Assembly (NCBI GenBank): GCA_028622995.1
Contig: JAJQJQ010000004.1
Span: forward strand, 4,030,001 to 4,094,000
Direction: 5' to 3'
From: Panagrolaimus kolymaensis
Lineage: Eukaryota; Nematoda; Chromadorea; Rhabditida; Panagrolaimidae
Length of the DNA stretch: 64,000 nucleotides
A program made the translations under genes and the position numbers. The notes beneath the pieces were generated by a model that searched no databases, was not told the DNA's origin, and worked only from the letters and a program-made list of their open reading frames with translations. Shown here one piece after another: positions 20,648-31,995 of this stretch (position 1 is the stretch's first letter; the number at the start of each line of letters is the position of its first letter).

Positions 20648-23600
20648 TTAAAGTCCAATGATACTATCATCATCGATAGCAGCAATTGGAGCTTTTATTT
20701 CCTCTTTTTTAATCATTTCTGCGCTTTCTTGAGCATAAAATTGTCGCTGAACTTCCACATCACTTTCTAAACCAACAAGCCAAAAAGTTTCCATTACACC
20801 TTTGCCCTAAAATTGGAATCTTTTAAAAGCAAAATTTATTTGCTGAATTTCAAACCTTGATAATGACTTCGCCTCTTGATTGTGTTACATAACCTCCAAT
20901 AACTCTTGTTAAAAATTGATTAGCTTCAGTTGACATGTGAATTTTATTCGCTAAAAATTCTATTTTAGGAATGCTTTTTTGAAAAATATTTTACGTTTTC
21001 CATTTGATTCCATTCGTGATGCAGTATTTACAGTGTCACCAAAGAGACAGAATCTAGGCATTGCAAGTCCAACGACTCCAGTTACAACTCCACCAGTATG
21101 GATACCAATTCGTAAGGAAATTCGCTCGCCAGGTAGATGGGGAATTGAGTAGCGATCGAGGGATCTCATGAGGGCTAACGACATGTTTGCAACATGACGA
21201 CCATGTTCATTGCCATTTCGATGGGGAAGACCAGAAACACAAAGATAGCCATCACCTAAAGAAATTGCATCGTTAGTTTTTGGGTGTAAAATATCGTTAG
21301 TTTACCAATGGTTTCAACTTTGTAAACATCATATTCACCAATGATTCCATCAAAAACTGTATAAAGATCATTTAAAAGATTTACAACTTGAAGAGGTGTG
21401 CATCGATTTGCTAAAGTTGTGAATGAAACAATATCTGAGAAAAATACTGTAACGCATTCGAACGTTTCGGGCTCAACCGATTGTCCAAGTTTTAATTTCT
21501 CCGCAACTTGTCTAAAGTTCATTATTAATTTTCTTTCTTTTAGTTAAAGAAACAAACTTTGGTAACATTCGATATAGCAAAATATCGGATTTTTTCTTTT
21601 CTTCACTTAATTCCTTCATTCGCTCTTCAACTTCAGCTTCAAGTGATCCTGCGTAAGATTCCAACATATTAAAAACATGATCCATAAGATTTGCACTTTT
21701 GCCGGTGTTCATTGATTTTAGTAAAGTTTTAACTGTTTCCATTCTTGGTCGATCACTTACACTTTCATTCCAGCAATCTTTAATCAAATGAAGCAACGCT
21801 GGACTTATATCAGTGGAAGCGGGTTCAAGTGGAGGTCGAGTAGGAAGACGTCCACCCTTTTTAACGAGATAAATAATTTCTGAAATATGCTGTTTTAGTT
21901 TTCTTAAACAAGTAGATACATTACCTTCAGGATCTCGATGATCTCCAGGTTCAAAGGGTGGCTTCATATTAACAATTTCAGAACAAATTATTGCAAAACT
22001 ATAAACATCGCCGGCTTTACTAACACCAGCTCCTTCGCTTCTCAAAATTTCTGGCGCAGTCCAAAGCAATTCTGGTGCCTCTCGTTTTTCTGCTACTCTA
22101 AATTCTTTCAAACCATAATCTGAGATTTTAACTTGCCATCGATCATCTATCATGCAATTAGTGGATCTCAAGTATCCATGACAATTCAAAAATGTTGTAT
22201 GAATAAAAGCTACTCCCTAAAATCAACAATTTCTTGATTTTTAGTAACAAAAGGTCAAAAAACAAACTTCAGTGAGATCTCGAATGAGAGAATACATAAA
22301 GAAACCATCAAGTTGGAAAGTGGTGGAATTAATAATATCTTGAATCGTTCCGCGACTGCAATATCTCCAAATTGAAATCAATTCGGGTGAATCAACCGTG
22401 ACTCCAATAAATTTATTAACGTTACTATGATCGAGGAGGCGCATTTGACGAAGTTCTGTCATTTCAGCATTATCAAATTTAGCCGAAATTGAATGTTTGA
22501 TTCCCATAATCCTTTCACCATGTAAAACATAAACTTGAAAATATTTATTACTTTTCATTGATTCAAAAGTAAATTTGGATGAAGTTGTTGATGGACCTGA
22601 TTGCAAGGAAAACTTTGAACCAAATTTGCTTTTACTTGGAAGCGTTAAAGATTGAATGGAAATTTGCCAAAGTTGATTTTGCCTTTCAATATCTCTTGCT
22701 CGTAGACTAAAAGGTTGCTTTCATTTTTAAACCACAAATCATGCTACTGTCCACTATGGCATAGTGAAAAACTTACTTGAAAAAATAAAAAATTCCATAA
22801 ATGGTTCCAAAAACTATTGCCATAACAATAATAATTCCAGCAATAAAATATCCCAAATACTCCTTGAAGAAATCCACGGGGCAACCCTTTCCATCATAAC
22901 CACATGTTGGACGAGAAAGGGGTTGTTGACCGCCATGATGTGACCAAATCGTTGATCCTGCATCAGTGTATAATTTTGTGGCTTCCTATTAAATTAAAGA
23001 AGTTTGTATTATCTCCACAATTTTTTTAAAGCTTACAATGCCTGTATCAGAAATCGCAAAAGATAAATATTGAGTTTTCTTTCCATCATCATTATAACCA
23101 AAAACGGAATAAGTTGAATCTCGAACGCCATCCGGGCCAAGTCGAATTAGACCAGACATTCCTATAAATTTTAATCAATCATAAAGGAAGGGGATGAAAG
23201 AAAAACCTTGAAATTCGATGTCACTATTTTTGGTGATTAATCGACCATTGCGATAAATAGTGGAATTAATTCCATAAGTGCTAATAGTTTTGGATAAAAT
23301 TAAACCATAAAGATATGTAACATCATACAGAGTTGAAGCATATGCCGATGCCTAAAACAAAGAAACCATCTTTCAAATATTAGATCATACAAAAGCCAGC
23401 TTACATTTTGTCCTCGATCACATGTGGTACAATAAAAAGGCCATTGAGACATTTTAGACATAACTTTTTGAGAAAATTGTGCAACTTGAGCATTAAAATC
23501 TTTTCCAGTATCCGTTGCGACCTGCAAATTATTTGCAATCTGCATAGAAGGATTAAAATTATTCAGTGGACCATTATTTCCTACCACTAAAGAATGAAGC

Positions 23601-24842
23601 CCAATACTTTTAGCTGCTGCATCTTTATTGGTTGTTGCACCAGTTACATCAACCCAAAATGGAGTTTCTTCTAATCCAACTAAAAAAAAGTTTTTAATGG
23701 AGGGATAAAAGTAGTGGTGAAGTACATACCAGCCATTTTCATATCAGCATCGGGGATAATATAAACATATTCATTGGTATTCAACCCTGCTTCAGTTAGA
23801 TTGATTGCAAAGCGGCGTTGTTGCTCGTTATCATCAAAGCAAAGGACAATAACTAGAAATTTAAAATATTTTTAGTCTTCAAAAAGTGGAAAGAAAGTAT
23901 TTGAATAAAAAAGTTATGAAGAAAAACTTACTTCTTGCGTTATTTTTAAGTTGATTTAAAGTAAATTTAATATCCACATCATCCCATGAATCCACGGGTT
24001 CTTGATAACTAATAAGACAATTTTCTCGATTTTGTGAAATAGCTTCAACATCATCTTGAAATGATAAACAACTTCCATCTTCATCTGCTTGATAAATTAG
24101 CGCAAAGGAAGTCCAATCATAATATTTTAATACATCACAAATTACATTTCCCATACTTAAAAATTTGCTATTATTCAAGCTCAGCGGAAGATTTGGAACC
24201 TACTCTTGATAATTAGAAATTACACTCATTGCCGTTGGGAAAGTGTTTGTATTAGCAAATTCACTATCAAATGTCATGCCCCAAAGCATAACTGGAATGT
24301 TGTAATAATTTGCTACATGTCCAGCAATCAATCCTCCATCAATGCATGGTGGAGCAAAAAGTACATCAACACCAATATCATGAATAAGCTCCAATGAATA
24401 TCCCATTGAAGTGGATTCCGTGCATTCTTCATAGCGCCAATAAAGTCTAAAGATAAATTGGTTTTAAAAAATGAGTCGATAAAAAATAAAAAAAAATTAG
24501 ACCAAAACAAAATCTTTTATTGATAGTTAAAAAATTAAGTAAAAACCATAGAAAAAAACTAACGTAAAATTAGTTCCAGCTGGAAGTAAACCTTCTTGTT
24601 GAATTCGATCCAAAGCAACAGTAAAAGCTCCAGCAGTGTTTTCAAAAGGCATTGAAAATGAGGTGTTGCTTGGAATCATCAATCCTATTTTTACTGATAA
24701 TGGAGGCTAAAAAATTATACGTATTGCAAAACTATGCTTTTAATTTTTCCAATCAACTAACCGTAGCAACTTGAGCATAAATAAAGTTTGAAAAACAAAA
24801 CAATAAATAGTTTAGTAAAAAATGAGAGGCAGCAGCCGCCAT
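20648..24842 (-). CDS. Receptor-type guanylate cyclase 1 (GCY family)
   Basis: Sixteen exons on the minus strand give 1113 residues: 24842-24762, 24706-24564, 24446-24204, 24155-23932, 23852-23730, 23679-23405, 23351-23207, 23161-23037, 22985-22777, 22706-22268, 22216-21925, 21879-21558, 21511-21306, 21255-20995, 20950-20856, 20806-20648. Order: signal peptide (1-24), ANF-receptor-type ectodomain, membrane helix (about 496-522), kinase-homology domain, coiled-coil linker ([16 protein letters not shown] type), cyclase domain (about 875-1045). Both metal-binding aspartates are present ([16 protein letters not shown]). The guanine-selecting Glu (KVETIGD) and Cys ([16 protein letters not shown]) are intact, so it should make cGMP. 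The kinase domain lacks the catalytic HRD Asp ([10 protein letters not shown]), as in all receptor cyclases. Nematode GCYs act in sensory neurons. Closest C. elegans paralogue not determined. Confidence 0.95.
21880..21924 (-). other. 45-nt in-frame intron without a stop codon in cyclase 1
   Basis: The kinase-homology frame reads through this stretch with no stop, since 45 is a multiple of three. Its ends are GTAATG and TTTCAG. Removing it restores the family sequence [13 protein letters not shown]. Cyclase 2 has an intron at exactly this position and phase. It is therefore an intron, though retention would yield a protein with 15 extra residues. Confidence 0.85.
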
Positions 24843-25525
24843 TACGGAAGTTTCGTAAAAATGATAATAAAAAATATAATAAAAAACAAATGTCAATGAG
24901 TTCCAGAGATATATAATACCGTAGTAAATAGTAAAAATGCCAACGCAAATATTACTAAGATAAGATTAGGGAAGATGCTATAAGCCATAGACAGATAGCT
25001 GAAGACATACAAAAGCTTCTTTGACGGCAATAATAATCATTAAAAAATATGGCTTCACTAATATGAGATACAGTAAAAAATGAAGAAATTACTAATGCTT
25101 CTGATGAATACTAAGGAATGTTATTAATAATGATAGTTTTTCATGTAAGGAAGTAACTAAAAAAATTAATAATAAAGAAATGACATTCGTGGAAGCAACA
25201 AAAAAGTTTAGAATTTATAAACATTACATACTTATTCAAAATTGCGCAAGTATCGTAATTGCAGATATGTGCACGACTCTTAGCCACAATAAAGAAGCGC
25301 CCAAAAAAGGTTCATGAAAAAGTTTATTTTTTATCTAAACATTCAGTTAATCAATCATCCTTCATTCAACAATTGTTCAATCAACACTAACTTTTCAAAA
25401 AGCTTCAATCAATTCTCTTTAACAAATTGTAAGAAAAAAGTACGCAAATTTTTACACAATTTTATTTTTCATCTTGTTTTCTTTTTTTCAGCATTCATTC
25501 GTCATTTCAATTTTTTGAACTGGAA
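24843..25525. promoter_or_regulatory. Divergent intergenic promoter region (cyclase 1 / cysteine-string protein)
   Basis: These 683 bp separate the start codons of cyclase 1 (-) and the CSP gene (+), so both promoters must lie here unless distal exons exist. No coding exon is evident. A frame at 25314-25601 on the + strand opens upstream of the CSP ATG but contains a 3' splice-like TTTTTTTCAG at about 25481-25491, so the CSP 5' UTR may be spliced, or trans-spliced, there. Both proteins are used in neurons in other animals, which would suit a shared neuronal control region; that is inference. Confidence 0.5.
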
Positions 25526-26570
25526 ATGGCAACAGCGTCAAAGAATTCAGTCAAAAGCACCAAAGCAGCAACTTCTGTCAAAAGTACCAAAGCAAATATA
25601 AATGAAGCTGTTCCAGAAGTTAGAGAACGTCGTGTTATAGTATATCAAGGGCCAAAACATTCAACAATCAAATTAAAGAAAAATGCTTTGTATGATATCC
25701 TTGGAATTCAACCAAATGCAACTGAAGATGACATAAAGAAAGCTTATCGACGCAAGGCTCTTCAACTTCATCCTGATAAAAATTTGGGCGAACAAGATAA
25801 AGATGGACGCAAAAAAGAAATGGTTAGTTACTTTTTCATGATTCGTTTTATGTTTTTATATGAAAATTTTTAGCTTGGTCAAGTTACTCGTGCTTATAAT
25901 GTTCTTTCTGATCCAACAAAGCGAAAGATTTATGATAAATATGGAATTGAAGCTGTTCAAACTTTTGAAGAACATGAAATCCCGCCATCATGGTTATGGT
26001 TTGTTTATAGTCGAGTTGGAAGAGTATGTTTTTAGGATTGTTAGTACAATATTGCTTATGACATTGTTTTTAGGTCGTATCATGTTTAGCTTTTCTTCTC
26101 ACTGGCTGTTGTTTTTGCTTATGTTGCTGTCTTTGTTGTTGCTGTTGTTGTAATAAATGTGGCCGTGGAAAGCACCACTCTGATGACGAAGATGATGGAT
26201 ACATGGAATATGTAATAAGTTTATCACATAATTAAACCTTTGTAAAATTTCTCATTTGTAGGCGGCTCCACGAGAAGATAGACCTCCTCCACCACCACCA
26301 AAAGCAACACTTGCTTCTGTCATCAACAGTATAAGTTCGAAGAAGTTTAAAAAGAAGAAGAAGCAGCCTCAAGCATCGAATGAAACAATCATACCAATGG
26401 CAAATGGTACAGCAGAAGGATCCGCAGTCAAAATTGAACAACCTTTGAAATCGCCTCCAAAAGAACCAACAGTGCAATCAGCTGCAAAAGAACCAATGAT
26501 GCAATCAGGATCTAAAGTTCAAAGTGTGAAAAGTCAACATGTAATCTACACTCAATCAACTCAAGAATAA
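25526..26570 (+). CDS. dnj-14: Cysteine-string protein (DNAJC5 / DNJ-14)
   Basis: Four exons (25526-25822, 25874-26023, 26074-26211, 26262-26570) encode 297 residues. Residues 51-125 are a J domain (LYDILGIQPNATEDDIKKAY; HPD motif in LHPDKN; closing KRKIYDKYG), which stimulates Hsp70 ATPase. Residues 140-150 are the linker. Residues about 155-176 are a cysteine string, with 14 Cys in roughly 21 residues, ending in NKCG. Palmitoylation of this string anchors CSP to synaptic vesicles, where it protects SNARE folding. The C-tail has a Pro run (PPPPP), Lys clusters and repeated KEP-Q motifs. Compared with human CSP-alpha (198 residues), this has a longer Lys/Ser-rich N-terminus (about 50 residues before the J domain) and a longer tail. 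AATAAA at 26671-26676. It is convergent with cyclase 2, 136 bp between stop codons. Confidence 0.96.
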
Positions 26571-26670
26571 ACTTTGGGAAATACTGCTGAATAAGAATTT
26601 ATTATTATCACTTTGTAAATTGTATGTATGCTTTTAATCTTTACATCTGTTACTTTACCGGGTAAAATAC

Positions 26671-26676
26671 AATAAA
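26671..26676 (+). terminator. Polyadenylation signal of the cysteine-string protein gene
   Basis: AATAAA 101 nt after the CSP stop codon and 31 nt before the stop of convergent cyclase 2. The two transcripts' 3' ends probably overlap or abut. Confidence 0.6.
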
Positions 26677-26706
26677 AACGTTTTATAAAAAAGATTGGAT
26701 TATTAT

Positions 26707-29700
26707 TTATGATTGTGATTTCTTAAAATTTTCATACATTGGAGGGCTTTTATCTGCGCCAATTTTCATTGGAGGTCCGGTTGCAATCGATGGCATATGA
26801 ATATCATTGGCTGAACCAACAAGCCAATAAGTTTCCATAACACCTTTTCCTTTGATAATTACTTCACCACGAGATTCAGTGACAAAGCCTCCGATTGCAT
26901 TGACGAGGAAACGATTTGTTTCAGCGGAAATGTGAATCTTGTTTGCTGAAAGGAATCATTCAAGAAAGATTACATTTTTAAAATAGTTATCTTACGTTTT
27001 CCATTGGATTCCATTCTTGAAGCGGTGTTGACAGTGTCACCGAAAAGGCAATAACGAGGCATTGCAAGTCCAACAACTCCAGTTACAACTCCACCAGTAT
27101 GGATACCAATTCGTAAGGAAATTCGCTCGCCGGGTAAATGGGGAATGGAATAACGATCAAGGGAACGCATAAAAGCCAATGACATGTTTGCAATATGTCG
27201 GCCATGTTCATTACCATTTCGATGGGGAAGACCAGAAACGCAAAGATATCCATCACCTAAAATATTTCAAATGAATTTTTTCTTTTTCAGGGTTGAATTT
27301 ACCGATAGTTTCAACTTTATAAACATCATATTCTGCGATGATTCCATCAAAAACTGTATAAAGATCATTCAAAAGATTTACGACTTGAAGGGGAGTGCAT
27401 CGATTTGCTAAAGTTGTGAAAGAAACAATATCCGAGAAAAATACTGTAACGCATTCGAACGTTTCAGGCTCAACAGATTGTCCAAGTTTTAATTTCTCCG
27501 CAACTTGTCTAAAAATTTTATTTTGTTGCTATGCTTTTTTAAATTTTATAGACTAACTTTGGTAACATTCGATAGAGTAAAACATCAGATTTCTTTTTTT
27601 CTTCAACCAATTCCTTTGTTCGTTCTTCAACTTCTTCTTCGAGGGAAGATGCATATTGTTCAAGCATATTAAAGACGTGATCCATTAAATTCATGGTTCT
27701 TCCGCTTACCATACTTTTCATTAAACTTCGAACAGTTTCAATTTTAGGTCGATCATTTGGGTTATCGGCCCAACAATCACGAATCAAATGCAGCTGCAAA
27801 ATAATATTACAGTTACTGTATTTTCCTTTGAATAATAATAAAAAAACAAACCAAAGCGGGATTGAGATCCAAAACAGCAGGTTGAAGGAGAGGCCGCAAA
27901 GGACGAACACCACCTTTTTTAACCAAATAAACAATTTCTAAAATATGCTTTTGTTTAGTTTAAAGAATAGCGACACAGGAGGTGGTGAAACTTGCCTTCT
28001 GGGTTGCCTTTAGTTTCGGATGGTTCCCAAACTGCTTTCATGTTAACAATTTCTGAGCAAACAATAGCCAATGAATAAATATCGCCTTCTTTGGAACCAA
28101 TGTGATCGGTTTCACGAATGAGTTCGGGCGCAGTCCAAAGATTATCTCGAGCTGTGCGTTTTTCAAGTTTACGAAAACTGGTGAGGCCATAATTTGAAAG
28201 TTTTACTTGCCATCGATCATCGACAAGGCAATATGAACTTTTGAGATATCCATGATATTGGAGGAAGGAATTATGAAGGTAATAAACTCCTTCAACGATA
28301 TCCTTCATGAGGGAGAAAACAAAGAAAGCATCCATGTTAAGAGTATTATTTGCAATAACATCTCTCAAACTTCCTCGACTACAAAATCGCCAAATTGACA
28401 TAAGATCAGGGCCATCAAGGGAAATTCCAATGAATCGATTAACATTATCATGCTCTATGTTTCTCATTTGTCGAAATTCAGCCATTTCTTCTTTATCCAA
28501 ATTTGCTCGAACGTTATGTTTGTATCCTACTACTCTTTCTTGATGAAACATATACATAGAAAAATGTTTTGAACTATGAACCGAATCAAAGGTAAATTTA
28601 GTTGAAGTTGTTGATGGACCTGATTGCAATGATCTCATTGATTCAACCATTTTCTGCAAAAAAAGTATACTGTATCTCTTTTTTACTTCCTTCTTTTCTT
28701 ATTGGCTCTTTCTTTTGTGGAAGAGATTATAGTTAATCCCTTTTGAATTAATGCGCGCGGTGGCTTGCTTACTTACCTTTGCATTCATTTTCACGAGATT
28801 ATTAAATGAAACCTGCCATAGTTGATTTTGTTTTTCAATATCTCTTAGTCGCATACTAAAAAAATATAATGTAAAGCTACGGTAGTTTTTTTTTGTTGAG
28901 GGAAAGAAAAAACTTACTTAACCATATAAGCCATAATTCCAGCAATGAGTAAAACTAAAACAATAGCAATTACAATGGCTGCAATAAAATAGGGTTTATA
29001 TTGTTCAAATGTGGACATGGGACATTCTTTTCCAGAAAAACCACAAATTGGAATATCTAAAGGTTGAACTCCACGACGAGAAGCCCAAATTGTTGTTAAA
29101 GCATCATCGTAAAGAGTTGTTACATTCTTAAAAGTATTCAATTTTTAAAACTTAAATATATTTTTTGGGAAGGATAAAGGACTAACCACAAGATCATCAA
29201 TAACTTGAAGCAAAACAAAAGGTTGAAGTTTATCTTTGGTATCATATGAAGAGAAAGAATAAATGGAATCTCGAACTCCATCAGGTCCAACCACAACATT
29301 ACCAGTAAGGCCTTCAAATTGGACATCGCTGTTATCACTGAGATATGAACCATTTCGATAAATTGCTCGTGAACTTGATCCTGTTATATTGAAAATATTG
29401 CTCAAACCCAGGCCATAAAGATAAATGGCATCATGAAGGAATTGAGAATAGGGTGAAGCCTAAATTTAAATTTAAAAAAGGCTTTTTAAAAGGATATAAT
29501 TTGATTTTGCTTGGATGCATTAATTTTTTTTATCGAATTCAACATTTTTTTTGGTAGGGTTAGAAGCAAAGCAACTAACTCAATATCGTTCTTTCCAAAA
29601 ACTTACTCCTTGTCCTTTGTTACAATCAGCGCAATAAAATGGCCATTGAGACATTTTAGTCATTAATTCATTTGAGAAAGCGGTTAACTTTTCATCAGCA

Positions 29701-31308
29701 TTTTCTCCTGCATCAATGTGTAACTAAAACAAATTTCATTTTGTTTTTTGTTGTTTGCTTTTAAAAGCTTTAATTACCTCGAAGCTCACCTGAAAAACTC
29801 TTTTTCCAACTTTTGCTGCATCTGCATCTCGACCATCTGATGGAATAAATAGATCATACCAAAATGGAGCAACATCGAGACCTACTTGAAACAACATAAG
29901 TAAATCTTATTTTATGAAAATGGTAGCTAAATCTTACCAGATTTTGACATATCTGAATCAGGAATTATGTAAAGGTAATCATCCGAGTACATTCCTTCAT
30001 CATAAAGGGCTAAAGCAAAACTTCGAAGTTGATCTTGGTCGTCGAAGCACATTACAACGACTAAAAATTAGCCATCGTAATTTCGCTTATTAGAAAACCA
30101 AAAACATACTTCGAGATTTGGATTTCATTTGAGTGATGGTATAATTAATATCTTCGGGAGCCCAAGAATCAACTATATCTTTAAAATTTACAATGCAATC
30201 ACTTCGATTATTGATAACATCCTGGAATGAAAATTCTGAGAAAGGAAAAATTAGAGAGGAAAACAAACTTCAAAATCCTTTTGAAAATATGTGCATCCCC
30301 CATCGGAATCAGCTTGATAAATGAATGAAAATTGTTGCCAATTAAAATGTTTCATTATATCGCAAGTTACTCGAGCCATACTGTAAATTGATGTATTTTT
30401 GGGTTTATAAAAGTTATTTTAGGTGCAATATTAAAATTAATAAAAATTAGATAACCTTTTCTATAATGTTTTTGGATCGAGAAAAATGATAAAAAATTAA
30501 TTTTAAATTTTTCCATTATTCAAATTTGTAACATGGCTAAAAGAAGCAAGCCCTTGCAACAACAAACTTACTCTTTATAATTTGGGACTACACTCATAAT
30601 GGTTGGATACATTTCATCATCGGATAAAGTTGTTGCGAATGTTACGCCCCAAAGGGTTACAGGTATATTATAATAAGTTGCAACATGGCCCGCAACAATA
30701 GCAGCTATAAAAAAAAATAGGTCATTCGACTACCGTAATCGAAACAGAAAAAAAGATGATTGTATCGGCAAAAAAAAAAAAGAGAAGAGCAACCTACCAT
30801 CAATGCATGGCGGCGCAACAAGTAAATCCACCTGGTCAACCGTTATAAGCTCATATGCATATCCCGCTGATGTTGACTCAATGCATTCTTCATATCTCCA
30901 AACCACACTAAAAAATGAAGAAGACTTGTTTGACCTTGTTTTTTTTTCCATGGTTTTTGAGACGATGAAAAAAAATTTTATTTGCTTTGAAGTTCAATGT
31001 GTTATTTGCCCTTAGAAACTTACCTAATATTGGATCCCGCTGGTAGAATTTTGTCTTTATAAAGTTTTTCAATAGCAATTGTGGCTGCTGCAGCAGAGTT
31101 GGAAAACGCAACAAGGCTGCTTTCATTTTGTGGAAACATTAAACCTATTTTCAATTGAACTGGACCAATCCCATTTGTGGGGATTGTGGTTGGCGGAATA
31201 ACCTAAAAATTTATAAATTTAACCTGAATTCGAGAGATTACTAACCTGAGCTTTTATGAATGGCTTTAAAAGAATGTTTAAAATTATAAAACTCCATGGG
31301 ATTTTCAT
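26707..31308 (-). CDS. Receptor-type guanylate cyclase 2 (GCY family, paralogue of cyclase 1)
   Basis: Eighteen exons give 1096 residues: 31308-31246, 31202-31024, 30907-30798, 30704-30572, 30380-30269, 30221-30110, 30060-29938, 29884-29790, 29723-29607, 29459-29187, 29126-28918, 28855-28777, 28653-27996, 27937-27852, 27793-27558, 27508-27303, 27256-26996, 26945-26707. It has signal peptide (1-20), ANF-receptor-like ectodomain, membrane helix (about 485-508), kinase-homology domain, dimerization linker and cyclase domain (about 862-1020). Metal aspartates and the Glu/Cys pair that selects GTP are intact ([26 protein letters not shown]). The kinase domain has lost the DFG Asp (LSNYGL), which cyclase 1 keeps as SDYGL. 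Several intron positions, and exon sizes of 209, 206 and 261 nt, are shared with cyclase 1: a tandem duplication. One intron has a GC donor. A basic, Pro-rich C-tail differs from cyclase 1. Confidence 0.94.
27938..27995 (-). other. GC-AG intron in the kinase-homology domain of cyclase 2
   Basis: The exon ends CCAGAAG and the intron begins GCAAGT, then ends CATATTTTAG, 58 nt in all. Only this junction restores the family sequence [13 protein letters not shown], and it lies at the same codon and phase as the GTAATG intron of cyclase 1. GC donors with a strong AAG|GCAAGT context are a known minor class spliced by the major spliceosome. Confidence 0.9.
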
Positions 31309-31995
31309 CTTCTTTGAAAACCTAAAATTTACAAAAAAAATTATTAATTTTTTTAAAGCAATATTTTCTCTCAACAGTAATTTTTAGATTCTCCTTTTTA
31401 GCCTCATTGAAATCGATCAGGATTTCCAAAATTCCGAATACAAAAATTATTTTTCGACTTTAACAAATCTTTGCAATCCGAAATATGGAGTCCCTGACCG
31501 ATTTCTAGAGGCTCAAAGAATTAAAACTAAATATATTTTTTTAATAACTTCAAAAATATTCAAAGGCGGAAATTACCGTAGCTTTTTTTTATTATTGGAA
31601 GAAGCCATTAAAGTTTGGATTTCTTAAAAGCTGAGTGAAAAAAAAGATGATGACTCGAACTTTATGGAATTTTTTTGTGGCTTCTTTAGTGAAGCCTTTG
31701 AAATGTTTAATTTTTTATTAAAGCCTTCTGTTACTGTAGTGGGAAAGAGATGAAAATCTTTCCAAAGCCATTTATAATATCTTTGTGGCTCAAAATTTAG
31801 TAGTAAAACTGTGAATTTACTGTAGACGTTATTTTGAAGAGAATAATAATTTCAAAATCGATAAAAAAAAAAATAAACCTTAAAATTGTTGACTCGGCAA
31901 GCACATGCAAGATGCTCATGTCGAACAAAAAAGAATTTTAAAAGAAAAGTTTATCTGTAATAAAAAAATTGCGACAACAAAAATATATCTGAAAA
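31309..31995. other. Intergenic; upstream region of cyclase 2 and 3' flank of the F-box-like gene
   Basis: No coding exon is seen. It contains an imperfect foldback at 31391-31518 (separate entry). Further right, short G+C-richer words such as TACTGTAG recur (about 31733 and 31818). Confidence 0.4.
31391..31518. repeat. Imperfect inverted repeat, MITE-like hairpin
   Basis: The left arm (31391-31441, containing TTTTTAGCCTC and GAAATCGATCAGG) is complementary, with scattered mismatches, to the right arm (31465-31518, containing CCTGACCGATTTC and GAGGCTCAAAG). The loop is about 25 nt. The 128-bp unit has no coding capacity and resembles an old foldback transposon different in sequence from the one at 3866-4034. 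Confidence 0.6.

Noticed and set aside
22241..22706. Cyclase pieces with frames running past exon ends, suggesting a broken pseudogene
   Set aside because: All apparent interruptions coincide with short introns having consensus ends; joining them gives a complete 1113-residue receptor with intact catalytic residues.
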